From assembly GCA_964647825.1 (NCBI GenBank), contig CAZYJL010000001.1, positions 62,001 through 126,000 of the forward strand: DNA of 64,000 nucleotides, given 5' to 3'. Shown here one piece after another: positions 42,838 through 51,504 of this stretch. Position 1 is the stretch's first letter; every line of letters starts with the position of its first letter. Made by a program: the position numbers and the translations under genes. The notes below the pieces were generated by a model, which did not search any database, had not been told where the DNA came from, and saw only the letters and a list, made by a program, of their open reading frames with translations. Source of the stretch: VFKI01 sp964647825. GTDB taxonomy: Bacteria > Pseudomonadota > Gammaproteobacteria > DSM-16500.

Positions 42838-43517
42838 TCTTCAAACCCTCCAACAGAATACCCGCCATCTGCTATAATGCACTGTCCGTGAATATAAGCG
42901 TTTTCAGGAGAACACAAAAAATACGCTATCTTAGCAATATCATCTGGCGTTCCTAACCGAGCAAGCGGAATTTTCTTTTTAAATCGCTCAATCACCTCGG
43001 AAGAATTATTTTTATATGTTAACTTTGTTCCTATAAATCCTGGAGAAACTGCATTGACAAAAATATTATCTTCTCCTAATTCAAGCGCTAATGTCTTCAC
43101 CATAGCGTTTAATGCATGCTTTGATGTCGCATACGCAAGGCGTTTCTTTCGAGAAAACTCACCGTAAATAGATGAAACAGCCAGAATATAACCTGATTTC
43201 TTTTCTCGAAACACCGCAGCAAGATGCCGACTAATTGTATAAAAAGACAAAGTATTTACTTGAAACGTTTCTTGAATATCCGCCTCTGAAAGTGTCTCAA
43301 TTAACTTAGGATCATTTATCCCTGCACAATGCACAAAAACATCCACAGCTTGCGTTAGTTTGGCAAGATATGCTTTTATAGAACGCGAATCAGCTAAATT
43401 TAATTCATCACGTCTCGGCGCAAAAATAGCATAATTATGCTCTCTAAATTTATTAGCAATTGCTTCACCGATACCACCTGAAGCACCTGTAATGAGAAGA
43501 CTCTTTTTTTCAGACAT
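42834..43517 (-). CDS. Short-chain dehydrogenase/reductase
   Basis: A 227-residue SDR. The cofactor motif LLITGASGGIGEAIANKF and active-site SSIYGEFSRKKRLAYATSKH (Ser, Tyr-x3-Lys) are intact. The NAG-like HCAGIND and VSPGFIGT elements are also intact. ATG 43517 overlaps the last eight bases of the ThDP-enzyme gene; a longer frame to 43541 is less likely. Its position between the ThDP enzyme and the cyclase suggests reduction of a ketone that one of these enzymes forms. Cofactor is probably NADP, since RRDE follows the second strand. Confidence 0.85.
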   Translation of the reverse strand: MSEKKSLLITGASGGIGEAIANKFREHNYAIFAPRRDELNLADSRSIKAYLAKLTQAVDVFVHCAGINDPKLIETLSEADIQETFQVNTLSFYTISRHLAAVFREKKSGYILAVSSIYGEFSRKKRLAYATSKHALNAMVKTLALELGEDNIFVNAVSPGFIGTKLTYKNNSSEVIERFKKKIPLARLGTPDDIAKIAYFLCSPENAYIHGQCIIADGGYSVGGFEE

Positions 43518-45324
43518 ATAAATCATCATCCATGGCAACAATCATGTTTTCTGCTAGTTCTTCACGAGACAAAAATGGTGCGAGATCTTCTAATGGCCTT
43601 GAAACCATTCTGCCGTCTGCTAAGCGCTTTGAACTACTCTTTGGCGCAAATTGCTGCTCAAGTGTTAACATGACTTCACAAATTGCAGGCACATCTGTTG
43701 CAAGAAATTGTCTAAGAATCTCACGCATCTCAGCATGATTTTGACAGCGCACATAAGATAATCCATAAGCATCCGCAAGCTTCGCAAAAGAAGGAAAACC
43801 TAATCCACTATCCGGCCCAACACCAACAAGAGGCTCTCCAAAGAAATTCTTTTGTGTCTGTCGAATAGAATGATAACCATTATTATTCAATACAAAAATC
43901 TTAATTGGATAAGCATTATGCGCTATCGTCGCAAGCTCTTGGATATTTTGTTGAATACTTCCGTCACCAGCAATACAAATAACACGCTTCATTCCTGATG
44001 CAACACACGCACCAATGGCTGCAGGCAAATCATAGCCCATCGAAGCAGAACCAGAATTTGTATACAAACGCTGGCCTTTTTTCAAAACCATTGCTTGAAA
44101 AGAAGTAACACACGCTGTGCCATCGCCAGTCACAATAATTTGCTCTTCCGGCAAATAATCACTCAATGCCTGCATAAAACAATAAGGATTCACTGCATCT
44201 GTAATATCCCAATACGCTTTCTGTACTACGGGATAACGTGCTCTACGCGCATGACACCATGCCATCCATTCTTTATTTTCTGGAATGACTTGATTATCCA
44301 GCAAAATTAACATTTTTGTTAAAAAATCTTTTAAACTTCCATGTACTGGCATATCAATTGTTAAAGTTGGCTTAATCATTTCAAGCGCATCAATATCTAC
44401 CATAATTTTGAAAGCATTTCTTGCAAACGCTGAATAGTTATATCCTATTTGACGTATATTCAAACGACTGCCTAACACCAACAATAAGTCGGCATTCTGT
44501 ACCGCAAAATTTCCAGCACGATCACCCACAGTTCCGGGTCTGCCGACATAACACGTATGATCATCATGTAACACATCATGTGCATTCCAAGCAGTTGTCA
44601 CCGGAATTTGCAACTTATCTATTAAACGTAAAAAAAGATCATGCGCGCCTGAAATGCGAACACCGCCACCCGCAATGATCACTGGACGCTTCGCAGACAA
44701 TAATTTTGTCAAAACTGATTGAATCGTTGCAGGTGAAATGTTAGGAATTCTTGGATAAAAATAACTAGCATCAAAAGAAGGTAATTGTGCTGGATCAATC
44801 ATGGCACCTTGTACGTTCATCGGAACGTCAACCCACACCGGGCCAGGACGACCCTCTTTTGCAATATATAATGCTTTTTCTAACTCATATTTAATTTGTA
44901 AAGGATCCGCGACTGTTACGGCATACTTTGTGATCGGCATGACACAACGAATAATTTCACACTCTTGATCACCTAATTGACGAAGATTCAAACCACTTGC
45001 TTGCACTGTCGTATCAAATCTGACTTGCCCAGAAAGCACAAACATCGGAATAGAATCTGTCCACGCACCAAAAACGCCATTGAGCGTATTAATCCCCCCA
45101 GGCCCCGTTGTCACATTAATAACTGGTAGTTCGCCTGTCAAACGTGCATGACTTTCCGCTGCCATGGCAGAAGCCTGCTCATGATGATTAAACACTTTCA
45201 CAAAACCTGCATGCCGACCAAGCGAATCATTCAAATGCATCGCGCCACCGCCTGTCAACATATAGACATGGCGAATGCCTTTGCTAAAAAGAAATTCCGC
45301 AATAAAATCACTCACTTTTATCAC
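43510..45324 (-). CDS. ThDP-dependent enzyme of acetolactate-synthase type (YerE-like candidate)
   Basis: A 604-residue, three-domain ThDP enzyme. The catalytic Glu is in NHHEQASAMAAE (about residue 49). The central domain has RPVIIAGGGVRISGA and LLVLGSRLNIRQIGYN. The ThDP site is IAGDGSIQQNIQELATI with VLNNNGYHSIRQTQ. The start is GTG 45324, sharing one base with the upstream stop (TAGTG) and preceded by GGAG; the longer TTG frame to 45351 is unlikely. No small regulatory subunit (ilvN) is nearby. In Yersinia, YerE of this family adds a two-carbon unit to CDP-3,6-dideoxy-4-ketohexose to form yersiniose. The rfbFGH genes upstream make that reading attractive. Confidence 0.8.
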   Translation of the reverse strand: MIKVSDFIAEFLFSKGIRHVYMLTGGGAMHLNDSLGRHAGFVKVFNHHEQASAMAAESHARLTGELPVINVTTGPGGINTLNGVFGAWTDSIPMFVLSGQVRFDTTVQASGLNLRQLGDQECEIIRCVMPITKYAVTVADPLQIKYELEKALYIAKEGRPGPVWVDVPMNVQGAMIDPAQLPSFDASYFYPRIPNISPATIQSVLTKLLSAKRPVIIAGGGVRISGAHDLFLRLIDKLQIPVTTAWNAHDVLHDDHTCYVGRPGTVGDRAGNFAVQNADLLLVLGSRLNIRQIGYNYSAFARNAFKIMVDIDALEMIKPTLTIDMPVHGSLKDFLTKMLILLDNQVIPENKEWMAWCHARRARYPVVQKAYWDITDAVNPYCFMQALSDYLPEEQIIVTGDGTACVTSFQAMVLKKGQRLYTNSGSASMGYDLPAAIGACVASGMKRVICIAGDGSIQQNIQELATIAHNAYPIKIFVLNNNGYHSIRQTQKNFFGEPLVGVGPDSGLGFPSFAKLADAYGLSYVRCQNHAEMREILRQFLATDVPAICEVMLTLEQQFAPKSSSKRLADGRMVSRPLEDLAPFLSREELAENMIVAMDDDLYV

Positions 45325-46358
45325 TAGTGGCTCCAGTTTTTTTTGTACCAATTTAAAGAAAGCTGAATACTTTCTTTTAAATCAACTTGTGGTATCAATC
45401 CCAACATATCACGCGCTCGTGTGATATCGGGCACATAACGAACAGGTAATTGACCGCTAACAGGCTGCTTTGCAATATCTACTTGCACTACATTAGTAGC
45501 CAACTTTGCTACCAACTTAGCGGCATCTGCAATACTAAAAATCTCATCTGATCCAACATTATAAGGCTCTAATGATTTGCCTTTTAACAAAATCGTTAAC
45601 AACCATCGCGGTAATTCTGCTGCATAAAGCCAAGTTCGCAAAGGAGTTCCATCACCTTGCACTCGAATAACCTGCCCTTTCAATGCATCTCGAATAAAAT
45701 TCCCAATCGCAAAATGAATATCCCATGGCAGCCAAGGTCCGACAAAAGCAAAACAACGTGCAATACCCACTTCAAATCCATAACGCAAAGCAGAAAGACA
45801 ACACAAATGTTCTGCAGCTAACTTACCCATTCCATAAGCCGAACGTACATCATTAAATCGAGGCGCTTGAAGACACTCTTCACTCACAGCGAGCATATCA
45901 ACAGGTTGCTGACCATAAACTGCACCTGAACTTACAAAAAGAAATTTACTCGCGTGACACTTTGCCGCAAAATCAAGCGCACGCTTTGTACCACTTAAAA
46001 TTGTATCAAACATTAAAAAAGGCGCTTCTGCATTTAATTTTGCACTTGCCGCAGTAGCAGCATGGATGACTATGTCATATTTTTCAGAAGGAAATTCGAA
46101 GTCTCTAATATCTCCCTCACAAAAAGAAATTCCCGAATGACTACACACCAATGGATTTTTTTCTTTATAAGACTGTGGCGACCGACTTAAAATAGTTATC
46201 TGAATACCAAGCGACTCTTTTTTATTTGCCTGAATAAAACTTTCCAATAAATTCGTACCGACAAACCCAGTGCCACCGGTCAAAAAAATTCTTTTCCCTG
46301 CAAGCGCTTCCCACAACGGTTGCGTTAATTGGGGGATTAATTGAGAATTAGCGAACAT
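45324..46358 (-). CDS. NAD-dependent sugar epimerase/reductase (extended SDR)
   Basis: A 344-residue extended SDR. The cofactor motif IFLTGGTGFVGTNLLESF is followed by VIHAATAASAKLN, LFVSSGAVYGQQP, and YGMGKLAAEH (YxxxK), then IARCFAFVGPWLPWD and GTPLRTWLYAAELPRWLL. It resembles CDP- or dTDP-sugar reductases/epimerases of O-antigen clusters (RfbJ/YerF-type roles are possible). Its ATG shares one base with the stop of the GtrB-like gene (TAATG), and it is coupled to the ThDP gene downstream, so it probably acts on the same nucleotide sugar. Exact reaction unknown. Confidence 0.82.
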   Translation of the reverse strand: MFANSQLIPQLTQPLWEALAGKRIFLTGGTGFVGTNLLESFIQANKKESLGIQITILSRSPQSYKEKNPLVCSHSGISFCEGDIRDFEFPSEKYDIVIHAATAASAKLNAEAPFLMFDTILSGTKRALDFAAKCHASKFLFVSSGAVYGQQPVDMLAVSEECLQAPRFNDVRSAYGMGKLAAEHLCCLSALRYGFEVGIARCFAFVGPWLPWDIHFAIGNFIRDALKGQVIRVQGDGTPLRTWLYAAELPRWLLTILLKGKSLEPYNVGSDEIFSIADAAKLVAKLATNVVQVDIAKQPVSGQLPVRYVPDITRARDMLGLIPQVDLKESIQLSLNWYKKNWSH

Positions 46359-47320
46359 TACGTCACATCCACAGAATCAACACGCTGATCTAAATAATTA
46401 ATCCGCTCTTTTTCAACAACAAGTGGTCTTTTCATCACGCGCGTATGAATAGTGGCAACATACTCACCAAGCAAGCCAATAAAAAAGAGCTGCATAGAGG
46501 AAAAGAAAAAAAGACCCACAAGCACTGGTGCAATCCCTGCATTAAACGTGTGCCAATAAATTAACTTAGAAATGAAAAAAATAATCGAGACAATTAAACT
46601 AACACCTGAAAGAAAAAAACCAGCCATGGTTGCAAGACGTAATGGAATCTTTGAATAACTCGTAATGCCAAGCATTGCCATATCATAATAAGCATAAAAA
46701 TTATTTTTTGTAACACCCTTACGCCGCGCTGGTTGCGTATAGGGAACACGTGCCACCTCAAAGCCTACTTCCGCAATTAATCCGCGAAAATATGGATAAG
46801 GATCATCATACTGACGTAATACTTGAATCACTGATTGATCATACAAACCAAATCCAGTAAAATTTCTTATCATTTGTACATCGGCAATTTTTGCAATAAA
46901 ATGATAATAAGATTTACGTACAAACCGCATTAAAAAAGATTCAACACTGTCAGGTTTTACACCAACCACAATCTTGTATCCTTTTTCCCATTCGCGCAAA
47001 AAGTCTTTAATCATTTCTGGTGGATCTTGTAAATCCGCCACAATAGAAATAACCGCATCCCCTTTTGCCTGCAGAAGTGCGTGTGACGGTGAACGAATGT
47101 GCCCAAAATTCCTTGTATTTATAATAATTTTTACATTTTTATCCTGAGCTGCAATTTCTCTTAAAATATCAACAGTACGATCCGTAGAAGCATTATCAAT
47201 AAAAATATGCTCATAATGATAACTCGGCAAGCTTGCAAAAACTTTTTTAACTTGCAAATAAACTTCTTCAATATTTTCTTGCTCATTATAACAAGCTGTC
47301 ACTATGCTAATTTTTTTCAA
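46358..47320 (-). CDS. GtrB/DPM-like polyprenyl-phosphate glycosyltransferase
   Basis: A 320-residue family 2 transferase. The N-terminal domain has ISIVTACYNEQENIEEVYLQ and FIDNASTDRTVDILRE, plus ISIVADLQDPPEMIKDFL. Two C-terminal membrane helices (about 230-255 and 265-290) come next. These enzymes load a sugar onto undecaprenyl phosphate. It starts at TTG 47320, which overlaps the GtrA stop (TTGA). GtrA-GtrB pairing suggests periplasmic modification of the glycan or lipid A. The PVKG-like loop GVKPDSVESFLMRFVRKSYY is usual for the family. Confidence 0.88.
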   Translation of the reverse strand: MKKISIVTACYNEQENIEEVYLQVKKVFASLPSYHYEHIFIDNASTDRTVDILREIAAQDKNVKIIINTRNFGHIRSPSHALLQAKGDAVISIVADLQDPPEMIKDFLREWEKGYKIVVGVKPDSVESFLMRFVRKSYYHFIAKIADVQMIRNFTGFGLYDQSVIQVLRQYDDPYPYFRGLIAEVGFEVARVPYTQPARRKGVTKNNFYAYYDMAMLGITSYSKIPLRLATMAGFFLSGVSLIVSIIFFISKLIYWHTFNAGIAPVLVGLFFFSSMQLFFIGLLGEYVATIHTRVMKRPLVVEKERINYLDQRVDSVDVT

Positions 47321-47727
47321 GCTGCTACTCCCTTATGCTTAAAAACAAATTTTTTATTTAAAGAAAAACTCAAAATAGCAGCAGGAAATTGCACAATAAA
47401 ACCAGTCAAATAAAAATTATTAGAAAAAGATTTCAATAACCAAAGCAAAAAAACAGATACACCATATGTAATCGTATAAGACATCAAAAAAAGAGGGAAC
47501 TTTCGAACACCCACATTACTTCGAAAAACCAAGCGCCCAACAGTTTTAAAATTAAAAATAATACCTATGCAAGTAGAGAGAAAAGCAGCAGATGCGTAAT
47601 GAAACCCTAAAAAAATAAAAAAAGAAAATACTGAATACCCGAGCAAGGTATTTAAACATCCAACTAAGATAAAACGTAAAAATAAGGCAGATGAATCTTT
47701 CACACCTGCCATTTCATATTTGACCAT
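47317..47727 (-). CDS. GtrA-family membrane protein
   Basis: A 136-residue protein with four membrane helices and a typical GtrA start (LRFILVGCLNTLLGYSVFSFF). It ends with FSLNKKFVFKHK, the usual basic end of the family. GtrA proteins are thought to flip polyprenyl-phosphate-linked sugars across the inner membrane. I start at ATG 47727, sharing one base with the stop of the RfbH-like gene (TGATG); the frame runs on to 47781 without a good site. The GtrB-like gene overlaps its 3' end. Confidence 0.87.
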   Translation of the reverse strand: MVKYEMAGVKDSSALFLRFILVGCLNTLLGYSVFSFFIFLGFHYASAAFLSTCIGIIFNFKTVGRLVFRSNVGVRKFPLFLMSYTITYGVSVFLLWLLKSFSNNFYLTGFIVQFPAAILSFSLNKKFVFKHKGVAA

Positions 47728-48968
47728 CACACAGCTTCTTTTTCCATAAATACGCTTGAGGAACTCTTCACTGTCGCACAAAAAGATTTGAATGACGCAT
47801 GAATATGCGTGATCATTTCTTCAGTTAAACCATGATGACAACCCAACAACATCCCACCACGCATGACTTGATCTGCATGCGCATAACCCTCAGGAGACTC
47901 TTTTCTCTTAATATTAATAAACCCAGGTTGTCTTAAAATATTACCGGTAAATACCGTGCGCGTTTGGATTCTTTGCTTCTCAAGATAAATCTGCAAATCA
48001 CGTCGCGAAAAAGGTGCGTTATCTTTTAATGTAAGTGCAAATGCAAGCCACCCAGTTCTAGAATTAGGTAATTGCTCTGGCAAAATAAACCAGTCTTGAT
48101 ATTCTTTGAAGAATGCCATATGCGCAGCAAATGCTTTCTCTCTCAGAGAAATATTTTGCTGAAGCTTCTCTAGCTGCACTAAACCAAAGGCTGCACCCAT
48201 CTCAGATGGCTCAAGATTATATCCCAACGCTTCAAAAACAAATTTCGCATCGTAATCAATACCATCAACACTGATATTAAAACGATTTTCAATTGCTTCA
48301 GATTCAACAAACAAAGAAGAGCTGCGGCCCCAGCTGCGTAATAATTTCGTTCTATTTGCCAACTTATCTTCATTGACACATAGCATCCCACCATTACCCG
48401 CACAATTGATTACATGCGACCCATAAAAACTCGTTGTACTTACATCCGTCAATTCACCGACAGAACAACCGTCAATTGTCGCCCCAAGCGTATCCGCTGA
48501 ATCCTCAATCAGAATTAAATTGTGTCGGTCTGCAATTTCCCTTAACACTTTCCAGTCTGGTAAGTTACCAAGTAAATTGGGAATCATCATTGCGCGCGTT
48601 GCTGGGGTAATCATCTCTTCTACTTTCGATACATCAATATTAAAAGTACCTGGCGCAACATCGATAAATACCGGCACCAGACCACTTTTTACTAGAGGAG
48701 CAACCGTCGTTGAAAAAGTAAGCACAGGCGTAATCACCTCAGATCCAGCTGGTAAATCAAGCACTTCAATTGCTAAATAATTAGCTGAGGATCCAGAATT
48801 CAACATAATCCCGTGCTTTTTCGAAAAAAGATCTGCGACTTTTCTCTCCATTTCTCTGACGTGCTTACCCATTTGCGTCGATGTTCTCAATACATTCACA
48901 ACGGCATTGATTTCTTCTTCGCCATGCACAGTGCAGCCATAAGGAACGGATATTGATGAAGATGTCAT
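47727..48968 (-). CDS. RfbH/ColD-like sugar C3-dehydratase lacking the Fe-S cysteine loop
   Basis: A 413-residue fold-type I aminotransferase-family protein. Where aminotransferases have the PLP-binding Lys it has His185 (TTSFYGSHVINCAGNGGM), the mark of C3-dehydratases such as RfbH/DdhC (E1) and ColD. In E1 the loop after SWGR reads as a Cys-rich motif (DCWC...NTC) that holds a [2Fe-2S] cluster. Here it reads SWGRSSSLFVESEAIENRF, with no Cys. No E3-type ferredoxin reductase gene is in the locus. So it probably works like ColD, or has a new mechanism. It lies between rfbG and gtrA, with AGGGG before its ATG. Substrate is inferred as CDP-4-keto-6-deoxyglucose. Confidence 0.85.
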   Translation of the reverse strand: MTSSSISVPYGCTVHGEEEINAVVNVLRTSTQMGKHVREMERKVADLFSKKHGIMLNSGSSANYLAIEVLDLPAGSEVITPVLTFSTTVAPLVKSGLVPVFIDVAPGTFNIDVSKVEEMITPATRAMMIPNLLGNLPDWKVLREIADRHNLILIEDSADTLGATIDGCSVGELTDVSTTSFYGSHVINCAGNGGMLCVNEDKLANRTKLLRSWGRSSSLFVESEAIENRFNISVDGIDYDAKFVFEALGYNLEPSEMGAAFGLVQLEKLQQNISLREKAFAAHMAFFKEYQDWFILPEQLPNSRTGWLAFALTLKDNAPFSRRDLQIYLEKQRIQTRTVFTGNILRQPGFINIKRKESPEGYAHADQVMRGGMLLGCHHGLTEEMITHIHASFKSFCATVKSSSSVFMEKEAV

Positions 48969-48995
48969 AACTAGAATTCCCCTATGAAATATTTC

Positions 48996-50072
48996 CTACT
49001 TAACTAACCACATGTAATTTTTAATCTGATCTAAAGTCACTTGTCTCATCTCTTCGCCTGCATGCCAAGATTTATACCAATGAACAGTAGCGTCAATCGC
49101 TGCATTGATATCCCACTTAGGCTGCCAACCTAATCGATCAAATGCTTTTGAACAATCAAGCTTTAATATGCCAGCCTCATGCGGAACAGGTGAAACATCA
49201 TGCTCCCAACCTACCGAAGAACCCCATACACTTAATACCTGATCTGCAACAGAGGACACTGAACGCACATCCACATCGCGAGGACCAAAATTCCAAGGCT
49301 CCGAAAAAGAAATAGGGTCACGATATAAGTTCTCAGCAAGCTGTAAATAACCTGACAGTGGCTCAAGCACATGTTGCCATGGGCGAATTGCGGCAGGGTA
49401 ACGAATAGAAATTTTCCGATTTTTGATACACGCCATCATCAAATCTGGAATTAAACGATCTTTTGCCCAATCTCCGCCACCAATCACATTACCAGCGCGC
49501 GCAGTAGCTAGGCCAACAGGTGGACGAGCAGAAATACTATTTTGTGATAAATACCACGAACGTTGCCAAGCTGCCGTTAACAACTCAACACACCCCTTAC
49601 TACTGCTATAAGGGTCATACCCACCCATGACATCGCTTTCTCGATAACCCCACGGCCACTCATGATTTTCATAGCACTTATCAGTAGTAACATTGACAAC
49701 TGCCCGTACGCTATCTACATGACGAGCAGCTTCCAATAAATTTACCGTGCCCATGACATTCGTCGCATACGTTTCTATTGGAAACTCAAAGGAGTGTCGA
49801 ACAAGGGACTGAGCGGCAAGATGAAAAATAATCTCGGGCTGGAACTGGCTAATTGCATCCAACAACGTAGGATAATTCGTGATATCTGCTCGATGATCCA
49901 GAATACCTTCAGCCACTTTCGCATAATGAAAAAGCGCGTTTGGTTCAACAGGGGAAAGCGCGTAACCCGCAACCTCTGCCCCTAGATGTCTCAACCAAAG
50001 AACAAGCCAGCTCCCCTTGAAACCAGTGTGCCCCGTGACAAAAACGCGCTTCCCTTTCCAAAAATTTACCAT
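48996..50072 (-). CDS. rfbG: CDP-glucose 4,6-dehydratase
   Basis: This extended SDR makes CDP-4-keto-6-deoxyglucose. VFVTGHTGFKGSWLVLWLRH is the family N-terminus. Then come FHLAAQSLVRHSFEFPIET, VNVTTDKCYENHEWPWGYRE, the active-site YDPYSSSKGCVELL, and ARAGNVIGGGDWAKDRLIPD. I start at ATG 50072 (MVNFWKGKRVF), which overlaps the rfbF stop by seven bases; ATG 50081 is also possible. Length is about 358 aa. It follows rfbF and precedes the RfbH-like gene in the known rfbFGH order. Confidence 0.93.
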   Translation of the reverse strand: MVNFWKGKRVFVTGHTGFKGSWLVLWLRHLGAEVAGYALSPVEPNALFHYAKVAEGILDHRADITNYPTLLDAISQFQPEIIFHLAAQSLVRHSFEFPIETYATNVMGTVNLLEAARHVDSVRAVVNVTTDKCYENHEWPWGYRESDVMGGYDPYSSSKGCVELLTAAWQRSWYLSQNSISARPPVGLATARAGNVIGGGDWAKDRLIPDLMMACIKNRKISIRYPAAIRPWQHVLEPLSGYLQLAENLYRDPISFSEPWNFGPRDVDVRSVSSVADQVLSVWGSSVGWEHDVSPVPHEAGILKLDCSKAFDRLGWQPKWDINAAIDATVHWYKSWHAGEEMRQVTLDQIKNYMWLVK

Positions 50073-50830
50073 ATTTTCCATGGAGCTCGACCACTTTGCC
50101 ATAGTTGCTCTAAATTGGTTTTGTCACGCAGTGTATCCATTGGCTGCCAGAATTTTTCATGTCGCCATGCAACAAGCTCACCACAAGATGCCAATTTCTC
50201 TAAAGGTTCACGTTCCCAAAGCGTATGGTCACCCTCAATATAAGAAAAGACCTTGGGAGAAAGAATAAAAAAACCACCATTAATCCAACCACCTTGGCCC
50301 TCAGGTTTTTCGCAAAATCCCGACACCTGTTCATCTTGCAATGTCAGTGCGCCGAAACGACCCGGAGGCTGCACAGCAGTCATTGTCGCAAGCTTGCCAT
50401 GCGCACGATGAAAAGCAATCAAATCAGATACATCAATGTCAGCGACGCCATCACCATACGTAAAGCAAAAATCTTCATTTAAATAGGGTGCAACCCGTTT
50501 GAGACGGCCACCAGTCATCGTCTCTTCACCCGTCTCAACGAGCGTCACTCGCCAAGGCTCTGCTTTTTGCTGATGAATTTCCATCGTGTTGTTTTTTATA
50601 TCGAAAGTAACATCAGAGACGTGCAGAAAATAATTTGCAAAATATTCCTTAATCACATATCCCTTGTAACCTAAGCAAATAATAAAATCATTAATCCCTG
50701 CGGAAGAATAGATTTTCATTACATGCCAAAGAATTGGCTTCCCTCCAATTTCAACCATAGGTTTTGGACGAAGCGCAGTCTCTTCACTTATGCGCGTTCC
50801 GAACCCTCCCGCCAGAATCACTGCCTTCAT
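50066..50830 (-). CDS. rfbF: Glucose-1-phosphate cytidylyltransferase
   Basis: This enzyme makes CDP-glucose from glucose-1-phosphate and CTP, the entry point to CDP-3,6-dideoxyhexoses. The 254-residue protein begins KAVILAGGFGTRISEETALR with PKPMVEIGGKPILWHVMKIY. It contains CFTYGDGVADIDVSDLIAFH with the metal-binding Asp. It is probably the first gene of the long minus-strand polysaccharide operon; rfbG overlaps its end. No ops/JUMPstart motif is seen upstream. Confidence 0.94.
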   Translation of the reverse strand: MKAVILAGGFGTRISEETALRPKPMVEIGGKPILWHVMKIYSSAGINDFIICLGYKGYVIKEYFANYFLHVSDVTFDIKNNTMEIHQQKAEPWRVTLVETGEETMTGGRLKRVAPYLNEDFCFTYGDGVADIDVSDLIAFHRAHGKLATMTAVQPPGRFGALTLQDEQVSGFCEKPEGQGGWINGGFFILSPKVFSYIEGDHTLWEREPLEKLASCGELVAWRHEKFWQPMDTLRDKTNLEQLWQSGRAPWKIW

Positions 50831-51112
50831 TTAGCATTCATCTCAAGGTGATAAACGGCGGATACCATACCAAAAAGACACGCTCACAGTAAAGAAATTA
50901 ATGCATAAAATGTGCAAATAACAAATAAAATATCTTTTAAACCATAGAATTAACAACCCATCCCCACATACAAAACAAAAGATCATGACACAAGCAAAAA
51001 GTAAGATTTTTCCGCTGAGCTAACCAAAATTTTCTAAATAAACGATCTTTTTGTGCTACTCCCTCCCACGTGATTGACGATGTCGTTTAGCGCATTAGCA
51101 AAGTTAATAATT

Positions 51113-51141
51113 GACATGTTTAGCACGTCAGCGTACGATTC
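51113..51141 (+). promoter_or_regulatory. Possible sigma-70 promoter upstream of the ABC exporter genes
   Basis: TTGACA (51113-51118) is a perfect -35 box. Seventeen bases later TACGAT (51136-51141) matches TATAAT at four of six. It lies about 360 bases before the permease ATG, so it would give a long leader that includes the nine-codon frame at 51388. Consensus-based inference only. Confidence 0.35.
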
Positions 51142-51387
51142 TTCGGCTCAAAAGTGATCAAATATTACCCTGCCTTTGATTAAAGTTTGACAAAAATACA
51201 GGGGGCAAAAACACAGGCCTAGAAACACCCAATTCACGCAAAAAATATAAAAAATAGCATCTTGCAACCGATTATTACTCTTGTATCACCATGATAAAAA
51301 AGAAAAAAATCAATATGCGGCAATTTAAGATATACTGCGTCACACGGAAAACCTTTCTGGTATTACATGGTTAGGAGAAAGAAACAG

Positions 51388-51414
51388 ATGAACACGTACC
51401 AACATACGGTATAA
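51388..51414 (+). CDS. Possible leader peptide MNTYQHTV
   Basis: ATG 51388 follows AGGAGAAAGAAACAG, a stronger ribosome site than that of the permease gene, and the frame stops after eight residues. It lies 90 bases before the permease ATG 51505, whose protein also begins MNT. It could be a leader peptide, or the remnant of an earlier gene start. Very small, so low confidence. Confidence 0.25.
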   Translation: MNTYQHTV

Positions 51415-51504
51415 AAAACTTATTAAACGCAGCACACAACCAAAAATCTAAAAAAACATATGATAATTTTACATTCTTAACAGATAAACAGAGATCATAG
51501 ATAA

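Larger units (their letters stand above)
50831..51504. other. 674-bp intergenic region between divergent polysaccharide operons
   Basis: No gene of normal size. The region separates the rfbF operon (minus) from the Wzm/Wzt genes (plus). It holds a plausible promoter for the plus strand at 51113-51141 and a nine-codon frame with a strong ribosome site at 51388-51414. Otherwise it is AT-rich with A-runs. I see no JUMPstart sequence, tRNA or riboswitch. Its length compared with other gaps suggests regulation. Confidence 0.6.

Noticed and set aside
43510..45324. Naming the ThDP enzyme ilvB or yerE
   Set aside because: No ilvN or ilvC is adjacent, and YerE identity rests on context; sequence alone by eye cannot separate the subfamilies.
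50831..51504. JUMPstart/ops element of RfaH-controlled polysaccharide operons
   Set aside because: GGCGGTAGC or a close variant was not found on either strand.
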